DNA of 64,000 nucleotides from CALBPI01 sp039821645 (GCA_039821645.1 JBCBNU010000001.1:62001-126000); one strand, 5' to 3'; positions 26,903 to 35,941 are shown, counted from the first letter of the stretch. Notes: a model not told the origin generated them from the sequence alone. Numbers and translations: made by a program.

Positions 26903-28306
26903 CTACTGCAGTACGCCCAAAACTGTGATCGTAAAGCTCGGTGTCACCGAACCGGCACTTGGATTCATCGCGCCCGACGGTCTCAATCGAATATGCGTTA
27001 CCGCGGAATCGACCGGGCTGGTAGGCGCGTAAGTGAAGTCCACACCGTCGGTGGAGAATTCCACGCTGTCCGTAGTGCTCGCAGGTCCGCCGTATGTGAA
27101 GCCGACGCCCGACGCGTTCGAGCCGTCAGTAAACTCAAATACACCTGGACCACTCACCAACAACGATACTTCATCCGGGAACGCATCGGTCAGCACCAGT
27201 GTCGTGGGATCGACGCGCTGGCCGAGGTTTTCGACCCGAATGTCGTAACGCACGATGGTGCCGGGAATGAAGAACTCGGTATCGCTGCTCGCATCGACAT
27301 TGACTGTCTTGGCGACGGTCAGGTTCGTCGCGCAACTCTCGGGTGGCGACTTACTCACATTGGCAGTGAGATTCACGCACTGAGCACCACGGATATCGAA
27401 GTTGCTGCTGCTGAGGTCCTGCCAGCTGCCACCCGGTGGTCTGGCCTGGAAGCCAACAGCACCATCGCAACAACCCTCAAAGCCCAGTGCCTCGTATCGA
27501 TGCCATCCTGCCGCGAGATCAATGGTGCCTTCAAGCGTCTCACCGGTATTGGCATAGTTGCCGGACCACCAGAGATCATCGTTCCAATCCTCTTCCAGCG
27601 ATTGCTCGCTGACGAACAGGTGGCCGCCGCGCCCAAAGTCGGCGCCATATCGGAAGCCCCAGGTGCCGGCGGTCGACGGTGTGACATTGATAACCGCACT
27701 GATGCACCACCCAAAGTCACCGCGGCTCCCACCGAGTGCCCTGTTGTTCAAACCTGTGACGGTCGTGCGTATCCGATCGTCAACATCCGATGTTGCTGCT
27801 GAGAATGCGGCCAATGCAGAAGCTGGGCTTGTTGGGTCGGCCGATGACACACGGCTGCGAAGACGCACACCGGGATCCGGGAATACCGCAGGTGCGTTGT
27901 CTGCTGGACTGAGGGCTTCATCGCCGACATAAATATAGATCAGTTCCGATGCGCCACTGGGAATCGACGGTAAACGTACGTAAACCACCGCAGACCTTGT
28001 GAGTGGTGACCAACCGGTGACAACAAAGTCGACCGGTGTGCTGTCGTCCGATCGAAATATGCGTACGTCTTCGCCCGTACTTGAGAAGATGTAATCAGAC
28101 GGGAAGTCCGAGGTTTCCAGTTCGATACGCGTTTCCGAGTTGTGTACGCCCGTCGTTGCTGTGATGTTGACGGGGATACGGTGCCGGAGACTGCAACTCT
28201 GTTGCGGCCACTGGGCGAAACTGATTGTTGGCGTCGCTACGCCGAACAGTGACGCACAAAGCACCACTGCGGCCAAAGCTCGCCGTACTGGTTGTCTCCC
28301 TTTCAC
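26903..28306 (-). CDS. Secreted DUF2341/CCXG-type protein with DUF11-like domain
   Basis: About 467 aa: signal peptide (ALAAVVLCASLFGVATPTIS), an N-terminal DUF2341-like domain (about 30-140, with FPSDYIFSSTGEDVRIFRSD), a middle domain with the GFEGCCDGAVGFQARPPG motif typical of CCXG-family surface proteins, and a C-terminal DUF11-like beta-sandwich (LTVAKTVNVDASS, IVRYDIRVENLG). The frame is open to a GTG at 28354, but that would abut the divergent cupin start. GTG 28306 gives a normal signal peptide and leaves about 48 bp for promoters. Ten or so cysteines point to an extracellular protein. No pilus genes are nearby. Confidence 0.75.
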   Translation of the reverse strand: MKGRQPVRRALAAVVLCASLFGVATPTISFAQWPQQSCSLRHRIPVNITATTGVHNSETRIELETSDFPSDYIFSSTGEDVRIFRSDDSTPVDFVVTGWSPLTRSAVVYVRLPSIPSGASELIYIYVGDEALSPADNAPAVFPDPGVRLRSRVSSADPTSPASALAAFSAATSDVDDRIRTTVTGLNNRALGGSRGDFGWCISAVINVTPSTAGTWGFRYGADFGRGGHLFVSEQSLEEDWNDDLWWSGNYANTGETLEGTIDLAAGWHRYEALGFEGCCDGAVGFQARPPGGSWQDLSSSNFDIRGAQCVNLTANVSKSPPESCATNLTVAKTVNVDASSDTEFFIPGTIVRYDIRVENLGQRVDPTTLVLTDAFPDEVSLLVSGPGVFEFTDGSNASGVGFTYGGPASTTDSVEFSTDGVDFTYAPTSPVDSAVTHIRLRPSGAMNPSAGSVTPSFTITVLGVLQ

Positions 28307-28354
28307 GGTGCGTACTATACCTGTAGTTCGATTCTGAGATCGGGAGTAGCTCAC

Positions 28355-28813
28355 ATGAGTATTTTGCGGAACGTCTTGCTGACCGGCGGTGTTTTGCTGG
28401 TTTCACTTCAGGTAGCCATCGGTGACCCTGTTGAAGTGGTCAAGCTCGAAGATCAGCCGTGGTACGAGGCTGAAGATAAAGCGGTCGCCAGAGAGATCAT
28501 CAGTCCGACAAACTCTTCGGTCGAGTCGATGAGCATCGCTGAGATCAAGATTCCGGTTGGTGTGGAAATCGTGCCCCACCATCACGTGATGGAGGAGGTC
28601 TACCATGTCGTGTCCGGAACCGGCTTGATGATGGTCGAAGATGAATTTCAGCAGTTGGTGCCGGGCGATACGGTCGTGATCGCGGCTGATGAGTGGCACA
28701 ACATCAAGAACAACGGAGAAGAAGAGCTGCTGTTGGTCGTGACTTGTGTTCCCGCATGGGCACCGGAGCACCTCAAGTTCGAGCGGTTGTCGTCATCGAG
28801 TGAGGACAACTAG
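28355..28813 (+). CDS. Exported single-domain cupin protein
   Basis: 152 aa: signal peptide (LRNVLLTGGVLLVSLQVAIG), then one cupin fold. The metal motif is visible as PHHHVMEEVYHVVSGTG (His, His, Glu, with the later His in DEWHNIKNN). VPGDTVVIAADEWH is the second cupin box. The reaction cannot be told; exported cupins of this kind bind small ligands or act as dioxygenases or sugar-binding proteins. GGGAG lies 8-9 bases before the ATG. It is divergent from the CCXG protein. Confidence 0.85.
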   Translation: MSILRNVLLTGGVLLVSLQVAIGDPVEVVKLEDQPWYEAEDKAVAREIISPTNSSVESMSIAEIKIPVGVEIVPHHHVMEEVYHVVSGTGLMMVEDEFQQLVPGDTVVIAADEWHNIKNNGEEELLLVVTCVPAWAPEHLKFERLSSSSEDN

Positions 28814-28852
28814 CGCACTGCCAGCAAGTCCGACATCGCGGGTTGAATTCTT

Positions 28853-30364
28853 TTAGTCCAGAACGGCTTTACCGGGCTTGATGCGCTTGAAATCTCGGGT
28901 TTCGGCCGGGGAAGTCTTCGTCTTGTCGATCTCGAACACTGGCTTGTGAACGACGCGAGACAATTGGATATCGATCAGCGTCGTCTGGTTTGGCTGGAGG
29001 ACTTGCTTCAATTTTTCGGCGTCCGCCTTCGCCTCGCAGGGCAGATAATGGACGAAGCCATCTGTAGGCCGTGCGTCGATACGAAAACCGAGACAACCGG
29101 CGCCATCGGAGGCGTCGCGAATCACACGCCCGTCGTGGCGAATCTCAGGAGTGCCGATCATCACGTCGTAGTTGAAATATAGTGTCACCGTGTTGCGTGA
29201 GCGCCGGTTCTGCTGGCGATCGACCAGAAATCCTGAGGGTAGGCGGTTGGGATCGCCCTCGGTGCCCGCTGTGATCAACAGATCGAAGTCATTAACGGGA
29301 TAACCCTGATCATCCGTAATCCGGAAAATCACCATGCTGTAGCGGTCGTGAACGAAGACCGGATCACGCAGTAGTAAGCGCTCCTCGACCTCGATTTGCT
29401 CCTCTTTCTGAATCGCGGTGCTTTGTTGTGCCTGATCGGCGGTGAGCGCTTTGTACGCGTCCTTATCGGTAACGGCGAGGCACTGGAGGATGCTGTCGGT
29501 GACGTCCTTACCGCGCGGGTGATTCTCTGGGCGATAAACGCTGCGCATGATGCCTTTGTCGCTGCCGCTATGAGCCGCACCGCGCACGATACGCATTGCG
29601 GTTGTAGGTGCGGTTTTTACTTCTGTCGGTTCGAGCATTGGGGCAATCAACTTGCCCTTGGATGTTCGCGGCGCTTCCTGTTCGAACCGGATGTAGCGCG
29701 CATTCATATTCGCCGCTGCGACGCGAACTACACCGTCCGATCCGGTTTCGCCGGTGTACGAATTCAGATGGTCGTAAAACTTGCGATCAATAGTCTGTCC
29801 GGTCAGTACGAACGGGTAGGCGCCCTGATTGATCATCTTGCGAGCGCCGCTCCTGATCCATTCCGTATTGAGTGCCCACGAGGAGCGACTGCCGAGTTCC
29901 AGCCAGTCGAGGACGCCGGTTCCGGGCTCCACCCCGTTGAACCAGCTCTTGAGCCGACCGAGGCGTGCCTTGCCGATTTGGGCGAGTGCTGAGCCAAAGT
30001 TTGCTGGCGCGAGCATGATGAGGTGACTCATGGGGCATTCGATGCTTGCCGATTGCTTGCTCCGGTAGCGCGACCACCATTCGCGTACAACAGGGCCGCC
30101 GGTCGAGTGTGTGATACAAGCAAAGCGCTTTCCGGCCGCGATCTCGGTGCCGAGGGTGTCGTTAACGGCCGCGTCGAAAGCACGGGCAACATCAGCCAGC
30201 GTGACCTCATCGTGGAAGCTTATGTAGCGCCCGAGATACACATGACGAAACTCGATTCCGAGCCCCGCGGCTCTTGCTTCGTTACGAAGGCGGTCCGGCA
30301 GTCCGCCGTAGGTGTTGGTATTGGTGACGCTCCAACCATGAACAAAGACCAGCAGTGTGCTCAC
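28853..30364 (-). CDS. Alpha/beta-hydrolase (lipase/esterase-like), C-terminal beta-rich domain
   Basis: 503 aa. It starts directly with a hydrolase strand and oxyanion motif (LLVFVHGWS, residues 4-12). The nucleophile elbow is ITHSTGGPVVREW (Ser in HSTGG, about residue 87), with a downstream ILAP-like loop (LIMLAPANFG). No signal peptide, so it is cytosolic unless secreted by another route. The region beyond about residue 330 is a separate beta-rich part (YSMVIFRITDDQGYPVNDFD, HYLPCEAKADAEKLKQVL). It has the look of a large lipase; some such proteins are antibacterial effectors, but no secretion genes are nearby. It ends 4 bp from the sulfatase gene on the same strand. Confidence 0.78.
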   Translation of the reverse strand: MSTLLVFVHGWSVTNTNTYGGLPDRLRNEARAAGLGIEFRHVYLGRYISFHDEVTLADVARAFDAAVNDTLGTEIAAGKRFACITHSTGGPVVREWWSRYRSKQSASIECPMSHLIMLAPANFGSALAQIGKARLGRLKSWFNGVEPGTGVLDWLELGSRSSWALNTEWIRSGARKMINQGAYPFVLTGQTIDRKFYDHLNSYTGETGSDGVVRVAAANMNARYIRFEQEAPRTSKGKLIAPMLEPTEVKTAPTTAMRIVRGAAHSGSDKGIMRSVYRPENHPRGKDVTDSILQCLAVTDKDAYKALTADQAQQSTAIQKEEQIEVEERLLLRDPVFVHDRYSMVIFRITDDQGYPVNDFDLLITAGTEGDPNRLPSGFLVDRQQNRRSRNTVTLYFNYDVMIGTPEIRHDGRVIRDASDGAGCLGFRIDARPTDGFVHYLPCEAKADAEKLKQVLQPNQTTLIDIQLSRVVHKPVFEIDKTKTSPAETRDFKRIKPGKAVLD

Positions 30365-30367
30365 GCT

Positions 30368-31747
30368 TCAGCTCCCATAGTCAGGCTCAAGTACAGAATA
30401 TTCCTTTTTAAACTGTGCCAGCATTCGCTCGACTATCTCAGGCTCCGCGCGTGAGGCATCCAGTAACTCCAGCGGGTCTTCGTCAAGGTTATAGAGTGCT
30501 ACCGGATTCAGCGCTGTGTCGATCAGTAATTTCCAATCTCCTTGTCGGTAGGCGAAGTCTGGACCGTCGGCATTCTCCAACGCCCACAGGAGTGTTCGCT
30601 CCGACAAGGACCGACCACGCAGCGCATCGGTGACATCAAGACCATCGATCGGACGATCATCCGGGACGTCTGCGCCAAGTATTGCCGCCAGCGTGGTGAA
30701 CAGATCGGTGCCGATGATGAGTTCGTCCGAGGTTGCGCCCGGTTCTGTAACTCCGGGGATTCGAATGATGGCAGGCACGCGAATGCCACCCTCGTAGACG
30801 CGGTGCTTGCGACCACGCAGGCCACCTGTGCTGCCGTGTGCATTGACTTCCCACCAGGTCCGCCAGTTCTCCGTGACGGGCCCGTTGTCACTCGCGAACA
30901 CGATGATCGTGTCGTCGTATACATCTTGCTTGTGCATGGCATCGAGCAACCGGCCGATCTGGTGATCCATATAAGTAATGTTGGCGTAGTACTCGCCCGG
31001 ACCGCGAGGGATTAGCAGTTCACTGGGCGGCTGTTCGCCGCCGGAGGGGATCGGCACGATCTCTCCTTGCGTGAATGCTTCGTACAACGCATTGAACTCA
31101 GGCGGATTCTCGAAGGTCGTGTGGGGTTCCGCCATGTTGAACATGAGAAAGAACGGCGCTTCCCTATTTCGATTCGAGAGCCAATCGACGGCCTCATCAA
31201 CGTAGATCTGTGCGATGTAGCCCGACTGCTCGCCAACCGGATCATGCCCTCGATGGATGTTGATGGGGTTTCGGCTCGTAGGAATCTGAAACGCGTTGTG
31301 TCCAAAAAAGTAGTCGAAGCCCTGGTCGGTCGGCTGTGGCTCGTCCTTGCTGGCGAGATCGGAATTCAGGTGCCATTTACCGACGAGCGCCGTCTGATAT
31401 CCCAGCGGTTGGAGCACCTCTGCCAAGGTGACTTCTTCGTCTTTCAGAAAAATACCCGTACCTTCCGGAATCCAGCTTTTGATGCCGGTGCGATACGGGT
31501 GACGACCGGTGAGTAACGCGGCACGCGACGGAGAACAAAGCGGCGATGGTGCGTAGTAGTTGGTGAGCGTTAGTCCGTCGTTGGCCAACGCGTCGAGATT
31601 CGGTGTCTTGATGATGGGGTGTCCGAAGCTCGCGAGATCGCCGTAACCGAGGTCATCGACATAGATGATAAGGACATTCGGCTGCGAGGTGGCTCCCGCG
31701 CTGGCACTGACCAGGATCAAGAGCAAAAGCGGCAAAACTCTATTCAT
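30368..31747 (-). CDS. Exported arylsulfatase-type sulfatase
   Basis: 459 aa with a signal peptide (LPLLLLILVSASAGA). The metal motif YVDDLGYGD is at the N-terminus. The formylglycine site CSPSRAALLTGR (about residues 71-82) has the cysteine form, which needs a formylglycine-generating enzyme not seen in this window. KWHLNSD, HTTFENPPEF and ASDNGPVTEN supply the remaining active-site segments. It hydrolyses sulfate esters in the periplasm; the substrate (algal polysaccharide, steroid or other) is unknown. The next gene on the strand, the alpha/beta-hydrolase, follows 3 bp after its stop, so they are cotranscribed. Confidence 0.92.
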   Translation of the reverse strand: MNRVLPLLLLILVSASAGATSQPNVLIIYVDDLGYGDLASFGHPIIKTPNLDALANDGLTLTNYYAPSPLCSPSRAALLTGRHPYRTGIKSWIPEGTGIFLKDEEVTLAEVLQPLGYQTALVGKWHLNSDLASKDEPQPTDQGFDYFFGHNAFQIPTSRNPINIHRGHDPVGEQSGYIAQIYVDEAVDWLSNRNREAPFFLMFNMAEPHTTFENPPEFNALYEAFTQGEIVPIPSGGEQPPSELLIPRGPGEYYANITYMDHQIGRLLDAMHKQDVYDDTIIVFASDNGPVTENWRTWWEVNAHGSTGGLRGRKHRVYEGGIRVPAIIRIPGVTEPGATSDELIIGTDLFTTLAAILGADVPDDRPIDGLDVTDALRGRSLSERTLLWALENADGPDFAYRQGDWKLLIDTALNPVALYNLDEDPLELLDASRAEPEIVERMLAQFKKEYSVLEPDYGS

Positions 31748-31908
31748 GTCTAAGATACTAGCCGTAAGCTTTGTGAAATCCAGTAAGTTATGCTCTCGTC
31801 ACTGCGGTATCTAGCCGCCGCGGACTGAGTTCTGTGCCGGAATTTGTGTCCGATTGGTCACACGGCTAACCTCCGTTGGAGGGACGAAGAACAGTCAAGC
31901 GAGAACAC

Positions 31909-33306
31909 ATGCTTCCCATGGGACTTGGACAGCTGCAGGAAGAGGCACCGGAACTTGTCACCGAGGTGGTCGATGATGTGACGTCGACCGTCTCGGTTGT
32001 GACGAATTTCGTTAAAGAGCAGTTTCTCGCGTTGAAGGCAGACCTTTGGTCGATCACGGGCGCGGTCGATCTTGGTGTGATCTTCGCGGCGCTCGCGTTG
32101 GGGTGGTTGTTAGCCAGGCCGGGCCGGCGACTCATCGAGCATTTCTGGCCAAAACGCGAGGCTGGCGCGGGTGAGCATGCTCGCCAGCTGGTGTTGAGGT
32201 TGGTCTTCCCGATTTTGTGGTTGGGAGGACTGTGGACCGCGAACGCGGTTCAGGCGCAATTCGAAATGCCCGCGAAGTTGTCGCTGACGGTAGCTTCTTT
32301 ATTGAACGCCTGGATCGTCATCCAGATCGTGGTAAGCGTTGTGCGTGACCGTTCATTGGCGGCGCTTCTGGCGACGATCGCCTGGTTCGCTGCCGCGCTC
32401 AACATTCTTGGTCTGCTCAATCCAGCATTAAACATGCTGGATGATGCTGCGTTGTCTTTTGGAGAAAGTCGACTATCGCTCTTGATGGTACTCAAGGGCG
32501 TGCTGCTTGCGGGCTTCTTCCTTTGGATCGCAAGTGCATTGTCCGGGTTCATCAAGACGCGACTGCAAAAATCTGATCGCTTGACACCGTCGGTGCAGAC
32601 ACTGATGGCACAGGGCGCACGTATTGGGCTGCTATTCGCGGCCGTGATGCTCGCGATGAACGCCATTGGGATCGATCTCACGGCACTCGCTGTCTTCTCC
32701 GGTGCGATCGGTGTGGGTATCGGCTTCGGGTTGCAGTCGATTTTCTCAAACCTCATGGCCGGCATCATTCTCTTGCTTGAAAAGAGCGTGAAAGTGGGTG
32801 ACTTCATTGAGTTCGACAATGGCCTGCGAGGCAAGGTCCGCGAGATCAACGTCAGGGCAACACTCGTTACCACTAACGACAACGTCGACATCCTGGTTCC
32901 GAACGAAGAGTTTATTCGCACGCGCGTTACTAACTGGACACTTCGGGAAGGCTATCGGCGGGTACGTATTCCATTCGGTGTGGCTTACGGCACCGACAAA
33001 GAACTTGTGAAGAAAGCCGCGCTGGAGGCCGCCGAAGCGGTACCGCATCGTTTGACAGGTCCGCACGCTAAAGAGCCAGAAGTTTGGCTGATGAACTTCG
33101 GTGCTTCATCGCTCGATTTCGAGCTGGTGATCTGGCTTCGACCTGAATCGGTCAAACGCCCTTCAAGAGTGATTGCGGACTACAACTGGGCACTTGAGGA
33201 TGCGTTGACGAAGTACGGCATTGAAATTCCATTCCCTCAACGCGACTTGCATGTGCGAACTATGGTGGGCGATCGGTTGTCAGATTCCGGGAGCGAACAA
33301 GACTAG
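31909..33306 (+). CDS. Small-conductance mechanosensitive channel, MscS family
   Basis: 465 aa. An N-terminal extension and three or more extra membrane segments precede the MscS core. The pore-lining helix and beta domain are seen in ALAVFSGAIGVGIGFGLQSI, FSNLMAGIILLLEKSVKVGD and VDILVPNEEFIRTRVTNWT. The soluble vestibule ends VIADYNWALEDALTKYGIEIPFPQRDL. The family opens under membrane tension to release solutes after osmotic downshock. I chose ATG 31909; an in-frame TTG at 31876 has no site of its own. The small gene at 33316 follows after 9 bp. Confidence 0.92.
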   Translation: MLPMGLGQLQEEAPELVTEVVDDVTSTVSVVTNFVKEQFLALKADLWSITGAVDLGVIFAALALGWLLARPGRRLIEHFWPKREAGAGEHARQLVLRLVFPILWLGGLWTANAVQAQFEMPAKLSLTVASLLNAWIVIQIVVSVVRDRSLAALLATIAWFAAALNILGLLNPALNMLDDAALSFGESRLSLLMVLKGVLLAGFFLWIASALSGFIKTRLQKSDRLTPSVQTLMAQGARIGLLFAAVMLAMNAIGIDLTALAVFSGAIGVGIGFGLQSIFSNLMAGIILLLEKSVKVGDFIEFDNGLRGKVREINVRATLVTTNDNVDILVPNEEFIRTRVTNWTLREGYRRVRIPFGVAYGTDKELVKKAALEAAEAVPHRLTGPHAKEPEVWLMNFGASSLDFELVIWLRPESVKRPSRVIADYNWALEDALTKYGIEIPFPQRDLHVRTMVGDRLSDSGSEQD

Positions 33307-33315
33307 GAGCGGACA

Positions 33316-33516
33316 ATGACAAGGATGTTGGTGGTTGCGGTCTTGTCGTTGGTAACGGGTGCAGCGGGTGCGCTGTTGTTTGTCGGAACGCCGGCAAGCG
33401 ACAACGAACGTTCTGTTCGCGATGTAGAGATTGCATCGGAACGCAGTACTAGTATCGCGACTCGTGAAACGCTCCGCGCACGCCCCATCCCGGAAGCACT
33501 GCCCGAAGTCCGTTAA
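33316..33516 (+). CDS. Small single-pass membrane or exported protein, 66 aa
   Basis: A hydrophobic N-terminus (MLVVAVLSLVTGAAGALLFVG) is followed by 40 polar residues rich in Arg, Glu and Pro. AGGAG lies 6 bases before the ATG, and the start is only 9 bp after the MscS stop, so it is probably real and cotranscribed. Its last 4 bases overlap the convergent GST gene. No family recognised; an MscS accessory role is conjecture. Confidence 0.6.
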   Translation: MTRMLVVAVLSLVTGAAGALLFVGTPASDNERSVRDVEIASERSTSIATRETLRARPIPEALPEVR

Positions 33517-34232
33517 TCTTTTTTCACGTCCGACGCGAACCTCGCAGCGTTCTCCGCCAAAAATTCACTCTCGTCAGCATTACCCCAAAAGGCCGGTTGC
33601 GCTTTTGGAATCGTGAGGGCCTTTTGCACGTTAGGGCGTGCGTCCAGTCGGTCGAACCACGCCTTGAGATTGTCAAGACCGTCGATCGAAACGTTTGCCC
33701 ACACATAAGCGCGCGCCCATGGGTAAGTGGCCATGTCTGCGATGGTGAATTGGTCGGCTGCCAACCATTCGCGCCCTGCCAGCCGGGTGTCGAGCACTTC
33801 CAACAGTCGACGCGTCTCGTCGACGTAACGCTTGATCGAAAACGGCTCTTCGTGACCGTTCAGCGCGGCGATTCGTTGGAAGTACATCGCCTGTCCCATC
33901 ATCGGACCAATGCCGCCCATCTGGAACATTAACCATTGCAGCGTCTCTGACTGCGAATTGGTTTCCTGCGGGAGGAATTGGCCGTATTTTTGGGCGAGGT
34001 ACCAGAGTATGGCGCCGCTTTCGAACACGGCGAAATCGTTGTTGGACCGATCGACGATGGTCGGGATTCGCCCGTTGGGATTTAGCTTCATGTAGTCGGG
34101 CGCTTTTTGCTCCTTCTTGGAGAAGTCGACGAAGGTTAGATCATAGGGAACGCCCGCTTCTTCGAGAAAGATCACCGGCTTGTAGCCATTCATGGTGGCT
34201 GCTGTGAAGAGATGGATGTCAGGTTGGCTCAT
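33513..34232 (-). CDS. Glutathione S-transferase
   Basis: 239 aa. The thioredoxin-like N-terminal domain carries KPVIFLEEAGVPYDLTFVD, NPNGRIPTIVDRSN (the cis-Pro region) and VFESGAILWYLA. The all-helical C-terminal domain has TIADMATYPWARAY. Close to the YfcG/Ure2p-like nucleophilic transferases and disulfide reductases by these motifs (inference). It is the second gene of a minus-strand pair with the MdaB-like quinone reductase, 19 bp upstream, pointing to defence against electrophiles. Confidence 0.92.
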   Translation of the reverse strand: MSQPDIHLFTAATMNGYKPVIFLEEAGVPYDLTFVDFSKKEQKAPDYMKLNPNGRIPTIVDRSNNDFAVFESGAILWYLAQKYGQFLPQETNSQSETLQWLMFQMGGIGPMMGQAMYFQRIAALNGHEEPFSIKRYVDETRRLLEVLDTRLAGREWLAADQFTIADMATYPWARAYVWANVSIDGLDNLKAWFDRLDARPNVQKALTIPKAQPAFWGNADESEFLAENAARFASDVKKD

Positions 34233-34251
34233 GGTATTGGCTCCGGTGTAC

Positions 34252-34857
34252 TCAAGCGGCTTTCGATTGGTCCGAGAAGACTTCGGTCAGATGCTGACCG
34301 AGACGCTGAAAGTCTCTCTCGATATCGGGATTCTTCATCACATCAAACGCTGCGAATGTCGGCAGCGCCTTCATGCCGAAAAACTTCGCGTTCAGGTGCA
34401 CTGGCAGGAGCAAATCGTCCAGCGATGCGCCTGCGAAGAAGGGCTCACTTGGATCTTCGAAGGCCTCGGCCGGGGCGTTCAGTGTGGCTGACAACATATA
34501 TTTCGTGTCGCTCAAGGCCCCGCCGGTGCCATAGTTGGCTTTCGGCGCTTCAGCGGTACGCCCATCGCCATCGCAGAGTCGACCGTCCATGCCCGCGCTG
34601 TACACCACATCCATGTATTGCTTGAACGACCACGGGACGCCCATCCAGTTGACGGGGAACTGCATGACGATCACGTCAGCCCACTGGTGTTTCTCGATCT
34701 CGGCGTCGATGTCGTAGGACTCGGCAACCTGAGTCGCTCGGATCTCGAACGCCTGCGCTTCGAGGAACGAGGCAATCCGCGTTTGCATCGCCGCGTTCAG
34801 TTGCCCCTTCGCGAAGGGGTAGGGTTGATGGCCATTGATGATGAGTGCTTTCGTCAT
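34252..34857 (-). CDS. mdaB: MdaB-like NADPH:quinone reductase
   Basis: 201 aa flavodoxin-fold enzyme. The N-terminal strand and FAD-phosphate loop (LIINGHQPYPFAKGQLN), FPVNWMGVPWSFKQYMD and ANYGTGGALSDTKYMLSATLN match MdaB/modulator of drug activity B. It reduces quinones by two electrons and avoids semiquinone stress. It is divergent from an HxlR-type regulator, the usual control layout, and is followed by a GST gene. Confidence 0.9.
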   Translation of the reverse strand: MTKALIINGHQPYPFAKGQLNAAMQTRIASFLEAQAFEIRATQVAESYDIDAEIEKHQWADVIVMQFPVNWMGVPWSFKQYMDVVYSAGMDGRLCDGDGRTAEAPKANYGTGGALSDTKYMLSATLNAPAEAFEDPSEPFFAGASLDDLLLPVHLNAKFFGMKALPTFAAFDVMKNPDIERDFQRLGQHLTEVFSDQSKAA

Positions 34858-34930
34858 CGGTGATCTCCTGAATGACGTTGATTCTCTTCTAGATGCGCGT
34901 ACTCTGCTGCGTAAGAAACAAAAAGCAACC

Positions 34931-34945
34931 AGTATACTTTTAGTA
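34931..34945. promoter_or_regulatory. Probable HxlR operator/promoter between mdaB and its regulator
   Basis: An 8-bp perfect palindrome AGTATACT (34931-34938) overlaps TACT-N3-AGTA (34935-34945). TACT and AGTA half-sites are typical of HxlR/YodB-type operators, though usually more widely spaced. TATACT could also serve as a -10 element. It lies 6 bp before the regulator start and about 75 bp before mdaB. Confidence 0.45.
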
Positions 34946-34951
34946 ACCTAA

Positions 34952-35317
34952 ATGAAGGCATCAATAAAAGATGGCGCCGGTGGGCGTCGAGTGGTCGAGA
35001 ATGCGTGCACAGAGCCCTGTCCGATCGAGCGCGGCATGCGCATCATCGGTGGCAAGTGGACAGGATCGATTCTCTGGCATCTGAAAGATGGTCCGGTGCG
35101 CTTCAACGATCTCTCCCGCATGATCGGTGGCGCGAGCAAAAAGATGCTGACCGAGCGCCTGCGCCAGCTCGTCGGGCGCGGGCTGGTTTCTCGTACGGTG
35201 GCGGAGACCGCGCCGGTCACTGTGCACTACGCGATTACGCCGTTCGGCGAGACTGCTCTCGGATTCCTCGATGAGCTGCGAGCATGGAGCGAGGCCTTGC
35301 CGGAATCTGACGTTTAG
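34952..35317 (+). CDS. HxlR-family transcriptional regulator
   Basis: 121 aa winged-helix protein. The redox-sensing cysteines sit at the N-terminus (NACTEPCPIERGMRIIGGKW). Recognition helix FNDLSRMIGGASKKMLTERLRQLVG and the wing are typical. Related regulators (YodB, QorR, HypR) sense quinones, electrophiles or diamide by thiol modification. Divergent placement from mdaB and gst makes those the likely targets. Its end overlaps the convergent msrQ by 4 bp. Confidence 0.9.
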   Translation: MKASIKDGAGGRRVVENACTEPCPIERGMRIIGGKWTGSILWHLKDGPVRFNDLSRMIGGASKKMLTERLRQLVGRGLVSRTVAETAPVTVHYAITPFGETALGFLDELRAWSEALPESDV

Positions 35318-35898
35318 TTGCTCCTCCTGACCGGCATCCATCGCATGATGAACAAGACAGCCAGCAATGCGGCGCAGACCCACGCGGTCGTGCTCTCGAC
35401 CGCTGTCATAATCCAGTGGGCGAAAATCAAGGCCGTAGCAACGTAGACGGTTCGGTGCAGGCGCTGCCAGCGTTTGCGCAGTAGCCGAGTCGAGAAGTCA
35501 TTGCTCGTCAGCGCGAGTACAAGAAAAACCCCGAGCGCGATCCAGCCGGTGAGCAGCGCGGGGTTCTGTGCTTCTTTGATGATGTATCCGTAGCCCCATT
35601 TGCGTTCCAAGTATACGAGTGTGTGGAGCGCGGCGTAGCCGAAACTGGCCACCCCGATGCCACGGCGCAACTGTTGTAGCTGCAAAGGCCAGCGCCGTTT
35701 CGAAAAGAGATGGCGCAAGGGCGTGACCAAGAGCGCCAGTGCCAGTAGCGCGACACTCCAGGTGCCGGTCTGGTGAATCACCTGTCCGTAGCTGATCGCA
35801 TCAGTGGCATATGCCCAACCGATATACAGCGCAGGGAGCGATAGGATCACCCAACTCAGATGCTTGATTCGACGAGCTGTTTTTCGCGCTTGTGCCAT
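35314..35898 (-). CDS. msrQ: MsrQ/YedZ-like heme-binding membrane protein
   Basis: 194 aa, about six membrane helices, ferric-reductase-like fold. His residues expected to bind heme b are in VIHQTGTWSVALLALAL, YAALHTLVYLE and RLHRTVYVATALIFAHWIM. In E. coli MsrQ passes electrons to the MsrP methionine sulfoxide reductase. No msrP is present in this window, so the partner may be elsewhere. The start is ATG 35898; the frame open to 36168 lies antisense to the next gene and is rejected. It is divergent from a Fur-box-associated lipoprotein gene, which hints at an iron role. Confidence 0.88.
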   Translation of the reverse strand: MAQARKTARRIKHLSWVILSLPALYIGWAYATDAISYGQVIHQTGTWSVALLALALLVTPLRHLFSKRRWPLQLQQLRRGIGVASFGYAALHTLVYLERKWGYGYIIKEAQNPALLTGWIALGVFLVLALTSNDFSTRLLRKRWQRLHRTVYVATALIFAHWIMTAVESTTAWVCAALLAVLFIMRWMPVRRSN

Positions 35899-35941
35899 GC
35901 CCAGTTTCAGCTTGGTGAAAAGACGTTCACCCGATACAATA

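Noticed and set aside
26993..27802. 269-codon plus-strand frame
   Set aside because: It is antisense to the CCXG-type protein, has no ribosome site, and its composition is atypical.
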